NCBI RefSeq assembly: GCF_000009765.2
Contig: NC_003155.5
Location: forward strand, 4,650,001-4,714,000
DNA: 64,000 bases
DNA from: Streptomyces avermitilis MA-4680 = NBRC 14893
GTDB taxonomy: Bacteria > Actinomycetota > Actinomycetes > Streptomycetales > Streptomycetaceae
Direction of reading: 5' to 3'
The notes beneath the pieces were generated by a model. The model was not told the DNA's origin and searched no databases. It saw only the letters and a program-made list of their open reading frames with translations. Positions 8,158 through 17,075 of the stretch are shown here, piece by piece (the stretch's first letter is position 1; every line of letters begins with the position of its first letter). Both the position numbers and the translations under genes were made by a program.

Positions 8158-10647
8158 TCAGGCCCCCGCGCCCCCGTACTCCCGCGCTCCCAGCATCCGC
8201 CGCACGATGTCCGAGCGTTCCAGCAAGGTCTTCCGGACCACCGGGACCGTGTCCCGGGAGGCGTTCTCCGCTGTCGTGAGGAACTCGGCGTCGATCGCGT
8301 ACGGCGGGAGCAGCCGGCTCGTGAACACCATCGCCGGAATCATGCCGCCGCGCTCCAACTGGGGGATCAGGGCGAGGTAGCGCTCGGCGTACGGTGCCAG
8401 CAGCAGGTCCTGGGACGGGCGCCAGAACGCCGTGGTGACCTGGCTGACCGAGCTGAGCGGGACCGCTCGTTCCACCACCAGCTTCTGCCAGACCTCCTCC
8501 TTGGCCTCGGCGTCGGGAGTGGCGGCCCGGACCGTGAGCGCACGCACCCAGGCGTCGGGGTCGGGGTCCTGGTCCAGCAGGAGGGCCACGTCATCGGCGG
8601 TCTTGTCGCCCAGTTCCGCCCGGCGGGCCAGAAGGCGCCAGCGCAGGTCGATGTCCTGGGCCGTCTGCGACTCCAGCCAGGCCAGGTCGTCGGGAGCGGT
8701 GGCGGTGCGGGCCAGGCCGCGCAGGCTCACCTGGCGGCGGCGGGGGTCCTCCGCGAGGCGGCGGCAGGCCGCGGCCACCAGCGCCGTCAGCGCGGGGCGT
8801 TCGGCGTCGGGCGCCCACAGTTCCGCGATGTCCCCGGCCAGCGTGAGGTACGGCTCGATCACCGCGTCCGATGTCTCGGACTCGACCACCGCTGTGACGC
8901 AGCGGCCCGCCTCCGCCGCCGTCACCTCCCCCGTGACCAGCATGTCCCACACCGTCGCCACGGCCACGCCCCGGGAGATGGCGGTGGGCAGCCGGGCAGC
9001 CGCGGAGAGGTACGCGGACGCGGCGGTGGGCTCGGGCCGGGTCGTGGCGAAGGTCAGGTCTTCGTCGTTCACGAGGACGAGGGCGGGGGCGCCGTCCGCG
9101 GCCGGCGGCAGGGCGACGGGCGTGCGCTCCCCCGTCACCTCCGCCGTCACCAGCGCCGTACGTTCCAGCGAGCCGTCCCGCGACGCGCGGTACGCGCCGA
9201 CCGCCAGCACATGCGGCCGGGGACCGCTGTCCGGGCCGTGGGCCACCAGTACGTAGCCGTCGCCCTCCCGCTCCAGCGTGAGGCGGTCCGTCCCCGCCGT
9301 CTCCAGCCAGCCCGCGCGCCAGGCGTCCAGGTCGCGGCCGCTCGCTTCGGCGAGGGCGTCGATCAGGTCCTGGAGCGTGGTGTTGCCCCAGGCGTGGCGG
9401 GCGAAGTACGCGGTCATGCCGGCCGAGAAGGCCGACTCGCCGACGTAGGTCATCAGCTGGCGCAGGACCGAGGCGCCCTTGGGGTAGGTGATCGCGTCGA
9501 AGATCGACGCCGCCTCGGCGACATCGCGGACGGGCTGGCGGATCGGGTGGGAGATCGGGCCCTGGTCGGCGAGATAGGCGCGGAGCTTGCCGTTCGCCAG
9601 GTGTCCGGCCCAGGCGTCGGTGTGCGAAGTGGCGTCGGCGGCGGCCCAGTTGCAGGCGAACTCGGCGAACGCCTCGTTCAGCCAGAGGTCGTCCCACCAG
9701 CGCATGGTGACGATGTTGCCGAACCACATGTGCGCCATCTCGTGGAGCAGGACCTTCGCGAGCAGTTCGCGCTCGGCGGGCGTCGGCTCGGCGCGGCACA
9801 GGAAGCCGTCCGCCCAGGTGACGCAGCCGTAGTTCTCCATCGCCCCGCCGAACTCGGGTACGAAGACCTGGTCGTACTTGCGCTGCGGGAACGGCATTCC
9901 GAAGACCCGGGCGAAGAAGGCCAGACCCTGGCGGGTGACCGTGAAGACGTCGTCGGCGTCCCGTTCGAGGATCTGGGCGAGGGAGCGGCGGGCGTAGATG
10001 CCCAGGTCGTAGCCGTCGGCCTCGCGGCGGATCTCGTGGAACGGGCCCGCGTTGACGACCGTGTTGTACGTCGCCAGGGGCGGGGTGTCCGGGAACGTCC
10101 AGCGGCGCGCTGCCGGCCGGCTGGGTTCGTCGCGTTCCCCGAGTTCCTCGATCCGCGGGTCGCCGGAGTTGCTCGTGACGGTCCAGTCGTACGGCGCCGT
10201 CACCGTGAACGCGTGCGGGGCCTTGAGGTCGGGCTGGTCGAAGCACGCCCACACGAACCTGGCCTCGTCGGGCTCGAACGACATCCAGACGTAGACCTCG
10301 CCGTCCGCGGGGTCGACCGCCTTGTGCACGCCCTCGCCCTCGGCGGTGTTCGACTGCACGCTCTCTACCCGCAGCACGTTGTGCGCGTCCAGGGCGGGCA
10401 GCGGGATGCGTCCGTCGGCGGCCGGGGTGAGTTCGACGCCGTTGAGCGTGGCGCTCAGCACCTGGGCCGCGCAGTCCACGAACGTCTCCGCGCCCGGTTC
10501 ACGACAGCCGAAGGTCACGGTGGACACGCATCGCACGTCCGGCCCGTCCGGCAGAGCGGTGAGGTCGACCGCCACGTCGTACCTCTCGACCGTGAGCAGC
10601 GCGGCCCGCCGTTCGGCTTCGGCCTGGCTCAGGCTCCGGATGTCCAT
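8158..10647 (-). CDS. pepN: Aminopeptidase N (M1 family zinc metallopeptidase)
   Basis: This 829-residue enzyme removes N-terminal amino acids from peptides in the cytoplasm. The M1 exopeptidase motif GAMEN is at residues 268-272. The zinc site HEMAH (His302, Glu303, His306) is followed by the third ligand Glu325 in NEAFAEF. The C-terminal half is the long helical ERAP1-like domain. Length is normal for actinobacterial PepN. The start ATG has GGAGGAGGAAC immediately upstream. It appears monocistronic: a strong hairpin lies between it and the upstream DUF4407 operon, and another follows its stop. Confidence 0.97.
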   Translation of the reverse strand: MDIRSLSQAEAERRAALLTVERYDVAVDLTALPDGPDVRCVSTVTFGCREPGAETFVDCAAQVLSATLNGVELTPAADGRIPLPALDAHNVLRVESVQSNTAEGEGVHKAVDPADGEVYVWMSFEPDEARFVWACFDQPDLKAPHAFTVTAPYDWTVTSNSGDPRIEELGERDEPSRPAARRWTFPDTPPLATYNTVVNAGPFHEIRREADGYDLGIYARRSLAQILERDADDVFTVTRQGLAFFARVFGMPFPQRKYDQVFVPEFGGAMENYGCVTWADGFLCRAEPTPAERELLAKVLLHEMAHMWFGNIVTMRWWDDLWLNEAFAEFACNWAAADATSHTDAWAGHLANGKLRAYLADQGPISHPIRQPVRDVAEAASIFDAITYPKGASVLRQLMTYVGESAFSAGMTAYFARHAWGNTTLQDLIDALAEASGRDLDAWRAGWLETAGTDRLTLEREGDGYVLVAHGPDSGPRPHVLAVGAYRASRDGSLERTALVTAEVTGERTPVALPPAADGAPALVLVNDEDLTFATTRPEPTAASAYLSAAARLPTAISRGVAVATVWDMLVTGEVTAAEAGRCVTAVVESETSDAVIEPYLTLAGDIAELWAPDAERPALTALVAAACRRLAEDPRRRQVSLRGLARTATAPDDLAWLESQTAQDIDLRWRLLARRAELGDKTADDVALLLDQDPDPDAWVRALTVRAATPDAEAKEEVWQKLVVERAVPLSSVSQVTTAFWRPSQDLLLAPYAERYLALIPQLERGGMIPAMVFTSRLLPPYAIDAEFLTTAENASRDTVPVVRKTLLERSDIVRRMLGAREYGGAGA

Positions 10648-10792
10648 CCGTTCCTCCTCCGTAGATGCTCCGCACGCCGACTTCGGTGCGGTGCGCCATC
10701 TATTTATCCGTGCCGGAGGTGGTGGTTGGCCAACGGTTTCCTGATCCTCGACCGGGGGGCGCGGCGTTCGGCTCGCTGTTCAGGAGCGCCGG

Positions 10793-10841
10793 CCGGCCGG
10801 GGCGCACACGGTCCCTCGGAATCCGTGTGCGACCCGGCCGG
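10793..10841. terminator. Strong terminator of the DUF4407 operon
   Basis: An inner 9-bp stem (CGCACACGG against CCGTGTGCG) is extended by nine more GC pairs across one mismatch, with an 11-base loop. It begins nine bases past the DUF4407 stop codon on the minus strand, so it closes the four-gene operon and isolates pepN. Confidence 0.8.
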
Positions 10842-10849
10842 GGCCGGGC

Positions 10850-12196
10850 TCAGTCCCCCCGCAGGATCCGTGCCGCCCGCGCGTCGAGTTCCGCGCGGAA
10901 GAGGGCGGCCCGTTCCGCCTGCGCCAGGCCGTGGTCGTGCTCCAGCCGCCGCATCCGCTCCGACGTGTCCTGCTCGATGCGGTGCCGCCGCACCTCGTAC
11001 TCCATGGTGGCGCAGGCGTGCTGCACCTGAAGGTCGTCGGAGTGCAGACGGCGGCTCGTGTCGAGGCGGGCGGTGAGCAGAGTGTCGTACGTCGTGCAGC
11101 CGCTCATCAGCTTCGCCAGGACGGGCATGGCGTCGACGGCCAGGATCAGCAGGTGCAGTACGACGAACACGAACCCGGCGTACCAGTCGGACCAGGCGAC
11201 CGCTTCGAGCGCGTGGGCCCGCGTGAGGATCCCGTCGTCGTCGAGTTCGGCCGCCCGCTGCCGCGTCTTGGCGTCGATACTCCGCTGGAGAGCGGGCTGG
11301 TAGGCGTCGCCGGCCTTCTCCATGCGCGCGGTCAGGGTCCGGCCCTTCGCGACGAGGTTCTCGAGTTCGCCCTCGTACCTCTTGATCTTGCTGGTCGTGC
11401 GGTAGGACGAGGAGTCCGCGCGGGCGCGCTCGCAGGTCTGGCTGACGTCGGCGACATCGCCGTACCAGATCCACTTGTCCCGGGCGCATTCGCGCTGCTC
11501 GGTGGCCATCTTGGCGTTCAGGGTCTTGTTGATGCCGTCGACCTGGGCCCGCATCGCCTTGGTTCGGGCGGTGTTGCGCTGGATGTCGTCACGGAGCTGG
11601 GCCGTGGAACCCTCCACCTTCAGCTGGTACTTCCCGCATGCGGCCCGGCCGCTGGTGTCCGAGCCGTCGGCGGGGTTGCAGGACACCAGCATGCCCTTGT
11701 AGGTGCTCACCTTCTCCTCGTTGCCCACCGCGATCTGCTGGTGGATCTCCTTGTCGAAGATCTGGAACAGCAGCGGCTCGGCGATGAAGAGACCGAGGAG
11801 CACGGAGAGCACGAGGCGCGGCAGCAGCACCCGCAGCGGGTTTCTGGCCGGCACGCCGTGGGTGCTCGACACCAGCCAGCTGTCCAGGGCGAGGACCACC
11901 CAGAACCAGACCACGGCGACCAGGATCACCACCGCGAGCGGGAGGTCGGAACGGAAGGTGCCCATGGCCAGGGCCATGGAGACGCCGCCCAGCAACGCGG
12001 TGTTGACGACTATCGCGCCGTAGCGGGTGTAGCGGGCTCGCTCCTCCGGCACCCAGTCCAGTACGTCCTCGTCGACGCCGATCACCCCGCGCAGCCGTAC
12101 CGCCGGGCTCCGGTCGGAGCGCGCCGGGCGGAAGGGCCTCGGGTCGTCGGGGAACGGTGCCCAGTCGGCCGGGCGGACCGGTGCGTCAGTCGCCAA
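10850..12196 (-). CDS. DUF4407 family membrane protein
   Basis: This 448-residue protein begins with a soluble segment followed by three hydrophobic helices (around residues 60-84, 87-113 and 125-150), a long charged coiled-coil-like loop of about 190 residues, one more helix (near 345-370) and a basic helical tail. This is the DUF4407 layout; the family has no established activity. Start: TTG at 12196, because GGAGG lies six bases upstream and overlaps the end of the preceding gene, implying translational coupling. It is the last gene of the operon with the SPFH-like protein, the NTPase and the cyclase-like protein, and could anchor that assembly in the membrane. Confidence 0.8.
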   Translation of the reverse strand: MATDAPVRPADWAPFPDDPRPFRPARSDRSPAVRLRGVIGVDEDVLDWVPEERARYTRYGAIVVNTALLGGVSMALAMGTFRSDLPLAVVILVAVVWFWVVLALDSWLVSSTHGVPARNPLRVLLPRLVLSVLLGLFIAEPLLFQIFDKEIHQQIAVGNEEKVSTYKGMLVSCNPADGSDTSGRAACGKYQLKVEGSTAQLRDDIQRNTARTKAMRAQVDGINKTLNAKMATEQRECARDKWIWYGDVADVSQTCERARADSSSYRTTSKIKRYEGELENLVAKGRTLTARMEKAGDAYQPALQRSIDAKTRQRAAELDDDGILTRAHALEAVAWSDWYAGFVFVVLHLLILAVDAMPVLAKLMSGCTTYDTLLTARLDTSRRLHSDDLQVQHACATMEYEVRRHRIEQDTSERMRRLEHDHGLAQAERAALFRAELDARAARILRGD

Positions 12197-13709
12197 GGTT
12201 CGCCTCCGAGACTCCGATGTCGCTGTCGTCGCCGTCGTCGCCGTCACCGTCGACCACATCGGTGGGGGCCGGCCTCCTGGTCTGCTTGTCGAGGCGTTCC
12301 GCCGAGGCCTTCTGCACCTCCTCGTCCCGGCCCTGGCCCAGCGCCTGGGCCGAGCCGTACGGGGGGATCTCGCTCACGCTGTTGATGAAGGCGCCCATGT
12401 CGACCGCCGCGTTGTCGACGAGCCCCCGGTTGACGAGGTGCTTGCCGAGGTCGATGCGCCGCTCCGCCCACTTGCGCTGCTCCTCGCGCAGCAGCTGGGC
12501 GTCCTGCCGGCCCTCCAGCCGTTCGCGCAGCCTGTCCTCGCGCGCCTCCGCCCGGCTGCGAGCCTGTTCCTCGCGCTTGGCGGCGGCCTCCTCGTTCCGG
12601 TCCTGGCGGGTCAACTCCCTGATCCGGTCGCCCCGGTCGAGCCGGTAGCGCCGCTCGTCCCGGTCGAGGGCGGCCCGCCGCTCCTGGTCCTCGCGCTCCA
12701 GGGTGGCCCGGCGCTCCAGGTACTCCTGTTCGAGCTTGTGCAGCGCGTCCTCGCGTTCGAGGCGACCGGACTCGTCCTCGCGACGCCGCTCGGCGAACGC
12801 GCCGGCGGTCAGGTCCCCGCTGCGGTTGGCGTAGAAGTCGGCGGCGATCGGATCGTTGCCGATGACCCGGAGGTCCTCGGTTATCTGGTTCCGGACGAAC
12901 CCGTTGCGCTGGGCCTCGAGCCCGAGCGCGTGCTCCTGCCCCTCGGCGCTGTCGGTGCGCTCGTACGTCGTGCGCATCCGCTCCCGCTCCTGGCGGTTCA
13001 GCTCCTTCATGAGGGCCTCCTCGCGCCGGATCTCCTCGCGCAGCCGCTCCTTGTCGGCCTCGGCGCGGACCCGCTCCTGTTCCATCTCGTCCCGCAGGCG
13101 CTCCTTCTCCCGGGCGAGCCTGGCCTCCTCGACCTCCTTCAGGTGCGCGGCGAGTTCCTCCGGGGTGAGGACGTCGACCGCGGACGGCACGGCCTTCAGG
13201 CCGGAGACGACCGGCGGCCGCATGTCCAGATACGCGGCCAGCCGGGCGTCGACCCGGCGGCGCACGGTGGCCGAGTCGACGATCCGCAGATCGCCGCCCT
13301 CCTCGGCGAGGCCCGGGATGCCCCGGAGGTAGCCGAAGAGCAGCGCCTCCACATCGGTGACCCCGTCCCGTACGACGGCACGCGCGTCCGTGACGGTGCA
13401 GTGGAAGGTCGTCCGCAGGGTGAAGTCGCCCACCTCGGCGGACGGGATGCGCATCTCGACGACGACGGGAACGCTCGCCCTCCGGTCGACGACCGTGACC
13501 GAGCTGGCGGCGACCACCACACCGTCGTCGGGCCGCAGCCGGCCGTGGTCCTCGACGTACTCCTCACCGACCCTGAAGACCCGGACCTGGTGTGCGGCCA
13601 GCGGCGGCAGCTCCCCGTCTCCCCTGCTCGTGCGCTTGCGCAGCCAGCCGCCGCGCTGCTGCGCAAGCCCGTACTCCCGCTGTTCGACCAGCGGATATCT
13701 CTGTGCCAT
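12186..13709 (-). CDS. SPFH/Band 7-like coiled-coil protein
   Basis: This 507-residue protein has an N-terminal beta-rich half resembling an SPFH (stomatin/prohibitin) domain: VTVVDRRASVPVVVEMRI, then DFTLRTTFHCTVTDARAVVR, and a C-terminal AVDVLTPEELAAHLKEVE. From about residue 200 to 470 it is an almost continuous, highly charged Glu/Arg coiled coil. No N-terminal membrane hairpin is obvious, unlike most SPFH proteins. The ATG at 13709 was chosen because GGAGG lies ten bases upstream; the longer open frame runs into the NTPase gene. It starts six bases after the NTPase stop and overlaps the DUF4407 start. SPFH assignment is by pattern and moderately sure. Confidence 0.7.
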   Translation of the reverse strand: MAQRYPLVEQREYGLAQQRGGWLRKRTSRGDGELPPLAAHQVRVFRVGEEYVEDHGRLRPDDGVVVAASSVTVVDRRASVPVVVEMRIPSAEVGDFTLRTTFHCTVTDARAVVRDGVTDVEALLFGYLRGIPGLAEEGGDLRIVDSATVRRRVDARLAAYLDMRPPVVSGLKAVPSAVDVLTPEELAAHLKEVEEARLAREKERLRDEMEQERVRAEADKERLREEIRREEALMKELNRQERERMRTTYERTDSAEGQEHALGLEAQRNGFVRNQITEDLRVIGNDPIAADFYANRSGDLTAGAFAERRREDESGRLEREDALHKLEQEYLERRATLEREDQERRAALDRDERRYRLDRGDRIRELTRQDRNEEAAAKREEQARSRAEAREDRLRERLEGRQDAQLLREEQRKWAERRIDLGKHLVNRGLVDNAAVDMGAFINSVSEIPPYGSAQALGQGRDEEVQKASAERLDKQTRRPAPTDVVDGDGDDGDDSDIGVSEANLGD

Positions 13710-13714
13710 GCGTG

Positions 13715-16081
13715 TCAGTCCTCCGTGCTCAGTACGGCGGTCAGGAAGGTCTCGGTGAGGGCGGCGGCGACCGTGTCGTCGGAGCGGGCCGCCATCGCCC
13801 GCAACGCCCTGTCCAGCAGGGGGCGTTCGTCCGCCGGCAGGGCGGCGCCGACCGCCCGGCCGAAGCGTCCGGCTATGGCCTCGGGCTTCTCGCACGTGGC
13901 CGGCAGGGCGCGCAGGGTGTCGTGCAGGTCCCGCAGCGCCGAGGCGCGCCGCGGCCGGTTGCACAGCAGTCCGGCCCACAACTGTCCGAACCTGTCGATC
14001 AGTTGGGGGCGCCGTCCGGCCAGTACGGCGCAGACGGGGCGTTTGCTGCCCAGGTCGCGTACCGTCAGGACGGCCTGGACGGCGTCGAAGGTGGCTTCCT
14101 TCAGATGGGTCGCGGCGCCCGTTCTCCCCTGGACGCCCATCCGGTGCGCGAGGGCCGCGAAGACGAAGACGACGCCGGCGTTCTCCCGGGACGCGACCTG
14201 CACGGCGACGAGGGCGGCGAGGGCGGAGACCGCCTCCGCGGACTCGTCACCGGCCCGGCTGATCAGATGCCACAGCCACTTCACGGCGTCGGAGGGGAAG
14301 CGGACGCCAAGCTCCCCGCCGAACGCCGCCATCGCCGTCGAGCGCAGCCCCGGGTCGCGGGACTGGGCCCAGCCGCGGGCGACGGCCAGCGCGGTGGCGC
14401 CGAGGTTCTCGTCCAGGAGGCACATCCACCACAGCACCATCGTGGCCGTGGACTGCCCGAGGGGGCCCGCCGTGCCCCGCGCCCAGGGGTGCAGATAGGA
14501 CTCGGCGACCTCGTCGAAGGCGGGCCGGGCGAGCAGGGCGAGGCCGGAGGCGACGGACATCTGGAGGTCGGGGTCGGGCACGGTGCGGACCATGTCGGTC
14601 AGCCAGTCCCGTACGCCGTCCCAGTAGTCCGTCGAGTGGTTCGCCCACAGTTCCTCCAGGACCCACTGCCGGTACTGCGGGCTGCGGAAGACCAGCACGG
14701 TCCGGCTGAGCGCGCCGTGCTTCTGCGCCTCGGTGGCGACCAGGTCGTTACGGGCCAGGGAGCGCCGTCGGTCGACGGTCCGCCGGGGCGCGGCCGCCGG
14801 GGCGCCGTCCGCCGTGGCCGTCCCGGGACCGGTCGGCGTCTGGGGGAAGGCCGGGGCCAGATACGGCTCAAGACCTTCCTGGCACAGCTCGAAGTCGCGG
14901 CGCCCGGCACCGATGACGAAGGCGAGCGTCGTGACCTCGGCGGCCTCCTGGAGCGAGCGTTCGGCGGCGAACCAGTCGCGCACGGGGTGCGCGGCGCTGC
15001 TGCCGTACTCCTGCCAGACCCCGGCCGGGTCGGCGCCCCGGGCGATCCGGTCGGCGGCCGCGACGGCCTCCGCGATCCGGCATCCGGCGGGCAGCAGCCC
15101 GACGGCCTGCTCGACGGTGCTCTCGGCGCATCCCGCCTTCCGCAGCCGCACTCGCAGCACGTCCGCCAGGGCGGGGACCTGCCAGGTCAGATGGCGTACG
15201 GACTCGGGGGGCTCCCCGTCGACCGTGTGCACGGTGGTCACCACCAGGTGCGCACCCTGCTCGCGCACCGCGTCCCGGACCCGCCGCCAGTCGAAGTCCG
15301 CCGTCCCGGACGACGAGCCCTCGTTCATCCGGTCGAGCAGCACATAGCCGTTGCCCTTCTCGAAGGCCGGCCGCCCGGTGGCGAGCTCCTCCAGGCTCCG
15401 GCCCGGGGAGAGCACCACGTACTCCGCGCCGTCGGCGACCGCGTCGAGGAGGGCCACCGCCCCCGAGCGCTTGCCCGTGCCGGGCGGCCCGACCAGCACC
15501 ACCACACCGTCCTGCCGCAGCGCGCGCACCGCCTCCTCGAAGCAGGGCGGTGCGACGTACGACTCCAGGACCGCGTCCGCCTCTCCGGCGTCGAGCCGCC
15601 CGATGGCCCGGCGGCGGGTGTTCGGCGTGTCCGTGCCGCCGATCCCGCCGATGCCGAAGTGGGCGTGGCGGGCGTCGAGGGAGCCGTAGAAGTGCTGGTT
15701 GACGTTGTTGTGCTGGACCTGGGCGGCGCGCTCCGCCTTCTCGGCGGCCGACGCGGCCGAGGCGTCCTTCTCTGCGGCCGTCTCGTCCTTCCTGGCAGCC
15801 GTGTCCTTCTTCGCCGCCGTGTCCTTCTTCGCCGCCGGGTCCTTCTTCGCCGCCGCCGTGTCCTTCTCGGGGTTCACGGTGTTCTCGGGTGCGGCGGTGT
15901 CCTTCGCCTCGGCTCCTGCGGCGTCGGGATCCGCGCCGGGATCCGCGCCGGGATCCGCGCCGGGATCCGCGCCGGCACCGGCCGCTGCGGGCGGGGGCGC
16001 GGAGGCGGGCGCCGTCCATTGCTCCCCGGCAGGCGTCCCCGGCCTCTCCTGCTGCTGTTCGTGCTGCTGTTCCTCGTTCAT
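13715..16081 (-). CDS. P-loop NTPase with repetitive N-terminus
   Basis: This 788-residue protein has a disordered start (residues 1-120: four DPGA-type repeats, then KKDTAA repeats), a short motif HFYGSLDARHAHFGIGG (130-146), then an NTPase domain with Walker A GPPGTGKR (198-205) and a Walker B-like YVLLDRMNE (246-254). The C-terminal 400 residues are helical and HEAT/TPR-like in pattern, as in STAND or AAA-type signalling ATPases. It lies 19 bases after the cyclase-like gene and six before the SPFH-like gene, clearly one operon. It may be the switch of the locus, sensing through its helical region. The exact NTPase class is not certain. Confidence 0.75.
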   Translation of the reverse strand: MNEEQQHEQQQERPGTPAGEQWTAPASAPPPAAAGAGADPGADPGADPGADPDAAGAEAKDTAAPENTVNPEKDTAAAKKDPAAKKDTAAKKDTAARKDETAAEKDASAASAAEKAERAAQVQHNNVNQHFYGSLDARHAHFGIGGIGGTDTPNTRRRAIGRLDAGEADAVLESYVAPPCFEEAVRALRQDGVVVLVGPPGTGKRSGAVALLDAVADGAEYVVLSPGRSLEELATGRPAFEKGNGYVLLDRMNEGSSSGTADFDWRRVRDAVREQGAHLVVTTVHTVDGEPPESVRHLTWQVPALADVLRVRLRKAGCAESTVEQAVGLLPAGCRIAEAVAAADRIARGADPAGVWQEYGSSAAHPVRDWFAAERSLQEAAEVTTLAFVIGAGRRDFELCQEGLEPYLAPAFPQTPTGPGTATADGAPAAAPRRTVDRRRSLARNDLVATEAQKHGALSRTVLVFRSPQYRQWVLEELWANHSTDYWDGVRDWLTDMVRTVPDPDLQMSVASGLALLARPAFDEVAESYLHPWARGTAGPLGQSTATMVLWWMCLLDENLGATALAVARGWAQSRDPGLRSTAMAAFGGELGVRFPSDAVKWLWHLISRAGDESAEAVSALAALVAVQVASRENAGVVFVFAALAHRMGVQGRTGAATHLKEATFDAVQAVLTVRDLGSKRPVCAVLAGRRPQLIDRFGQLWAGLLCNRPRRASALRDLHDTLRALPATCEKPEAIAGRFGRAVGAALPADERPLLDRALRAMAARSDDTVAAALTETFLTAVLSTED
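15927..15974. repeat. Four exact 12-bp coding repeats
   Basis: GGATCCGCGCCG occurs four times in perfect tandem inside the NTPase gene and encodes the DPGA repeat of its disordered N-terminus. Copy-number variation by slippage would stay in frame. Confidence 0.9.
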
Positions 16082-16100
16082 TCCCGGCCGTCACTCGGAG

Positions 16101-16844
16101 TCACTTGGAGATTCCGAAGACGGCGCCCTCGGCGTTGACGGTTCCGTAGAACTGCTGAACGACCGTGTCCACAGGAGCAGTTGGCGCATTCGGGGGGCGC
16201 GCGGCGGGCGTTTCACCACCCCCAGGGCGTGGGCCGTCCGCGCCCGCGCCGTCCAGTTCGAGCCCGCGTACGTCGTACCCGGGCACCCAGATCCACGCCC
16301 GCCCGGTGTACTCCTTCTCCTCGATCCGCACCTCGCGGAACTCCTGCGCCCGGATCGTCGTGTACGCCTCGCGGATCACGTCGTTGAAGACGGTCGACGA
16401 GACCGCGACGGCCAGAGCGGCGTCCGGTGCGGCGGCCAGGGCGGAGCGCAGGACCGCGCTGTCGCGGATCCGGCCGATCTCGACCGGAGCCCTGCCGACG
16501 AATCCGTTGGCCGCCGGGGACGCCGTACCGAAGTGCACGGCCGCCCTGAGTCGCAGCCACGCCTGGGGCAGCCGCCCGTGGTTGAAGGCCCGCAGTCCCG
16601 CGTCCAGGCTGCGCATGAACGTGTCGACGAGGTCCGGTTCGGACGCCCCCTCGGGCAGGACCGCGAGCACCGAGTCGCCGGCCTCCTGCGTCGCCCACCG
16701 CTCCCGCTCCAGACCGGCCGCGTCCGCCGCCTGCCCGAGCAGCCGCTGGATGGCCTCCTGCAACTGCGTCTGTGTCAGTACGTCGACGCCGCCGTACCCC
16801 TTCGCGTCGACCGCCAGCAGCAGTCTGCGCCCGAACGTGCTCAT
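16101..16844 (-). CDS. Class III nucleotide-cyclase-like protein
   Basis: This 247-residue protein has a cyclase homology domain in residues 5-155: LLLAVDAKGYG carries the first metal-binding Asp position (Asp13), GDSVLAVLP the second (Asp57), then LRLRAAVHFG. The transition-state motif, usually Val-Asn followed by an Arg, reads VEIGRIRDS (121-129), with Glu in place of Asn, so activity may be altered or lost. A disordered linker leads to a C-terminal tag FYGTVNAEGAVFGIS that matches one in the NTPase encoded next. The ATG at 16844 has GGGGAG eight bases upstream. It is first in a four-gene operon and divergent from a PycTM-like effector gene. Confidence 0.65.
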   Translation of the reverse strand: MSTFGRRLLLAVDAKGYGGVDVLTQTQLQEAIQRLLGQAADAAGLERERWATQEAGDSVLAVLPEGASEPDLVDTFMRSLDAGLRAFNHGRLPQAWLRLRAAVHFGTASPAANGFVGRAPVEIGRIRDSAVLRSALAAAPDAALAVAVSSTVFNDVIREAYTTIRAQEFREVRIEEKEYTGRAWIWVPGYDVRGLELDGAGADGPRPGGGETPAARPPNAPTAPVDTVVQQFYGTVNAEGAVFGISK

Positions 16845-16979
16845 GTTCCCCACTCCCCGACTTTCGTGCTCTCGTGAATGCACCGGCGCCCGCTCCCCCG
16901 GACACGCGGACGCCGGTACGGCTCAGTCGTACACGCGCGACGCGGCCCGGACCCCGTGGAAATACGGGATGCAGCAAGA

Positions 16980-16995
16980 TGCGGGAATTCCCGCA
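16980..16995. promoter_or_regulatory. 16-bp perfect palindrome in a divergent promoter
   Basis: TGCGGGAATTCCCGCA is a perfect palindrome in the 231-base region between the divergent cyclase-like operon and the PycTM-like gene. Its position could control both promoters. It does not match the Crp consensus, so the regulator is unknown; the nearby Crp/Fnr protein is a candidate only by proximity. Confidence 0.5.
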
Positions 16996-17075
16996 AAGCA
17001 ATAGAAGTGACTGGTTCGACCGGCGGAACCGGCGCCTGACTGGACGGGTCGTACCCACCGTCACGAGGAGAACGC

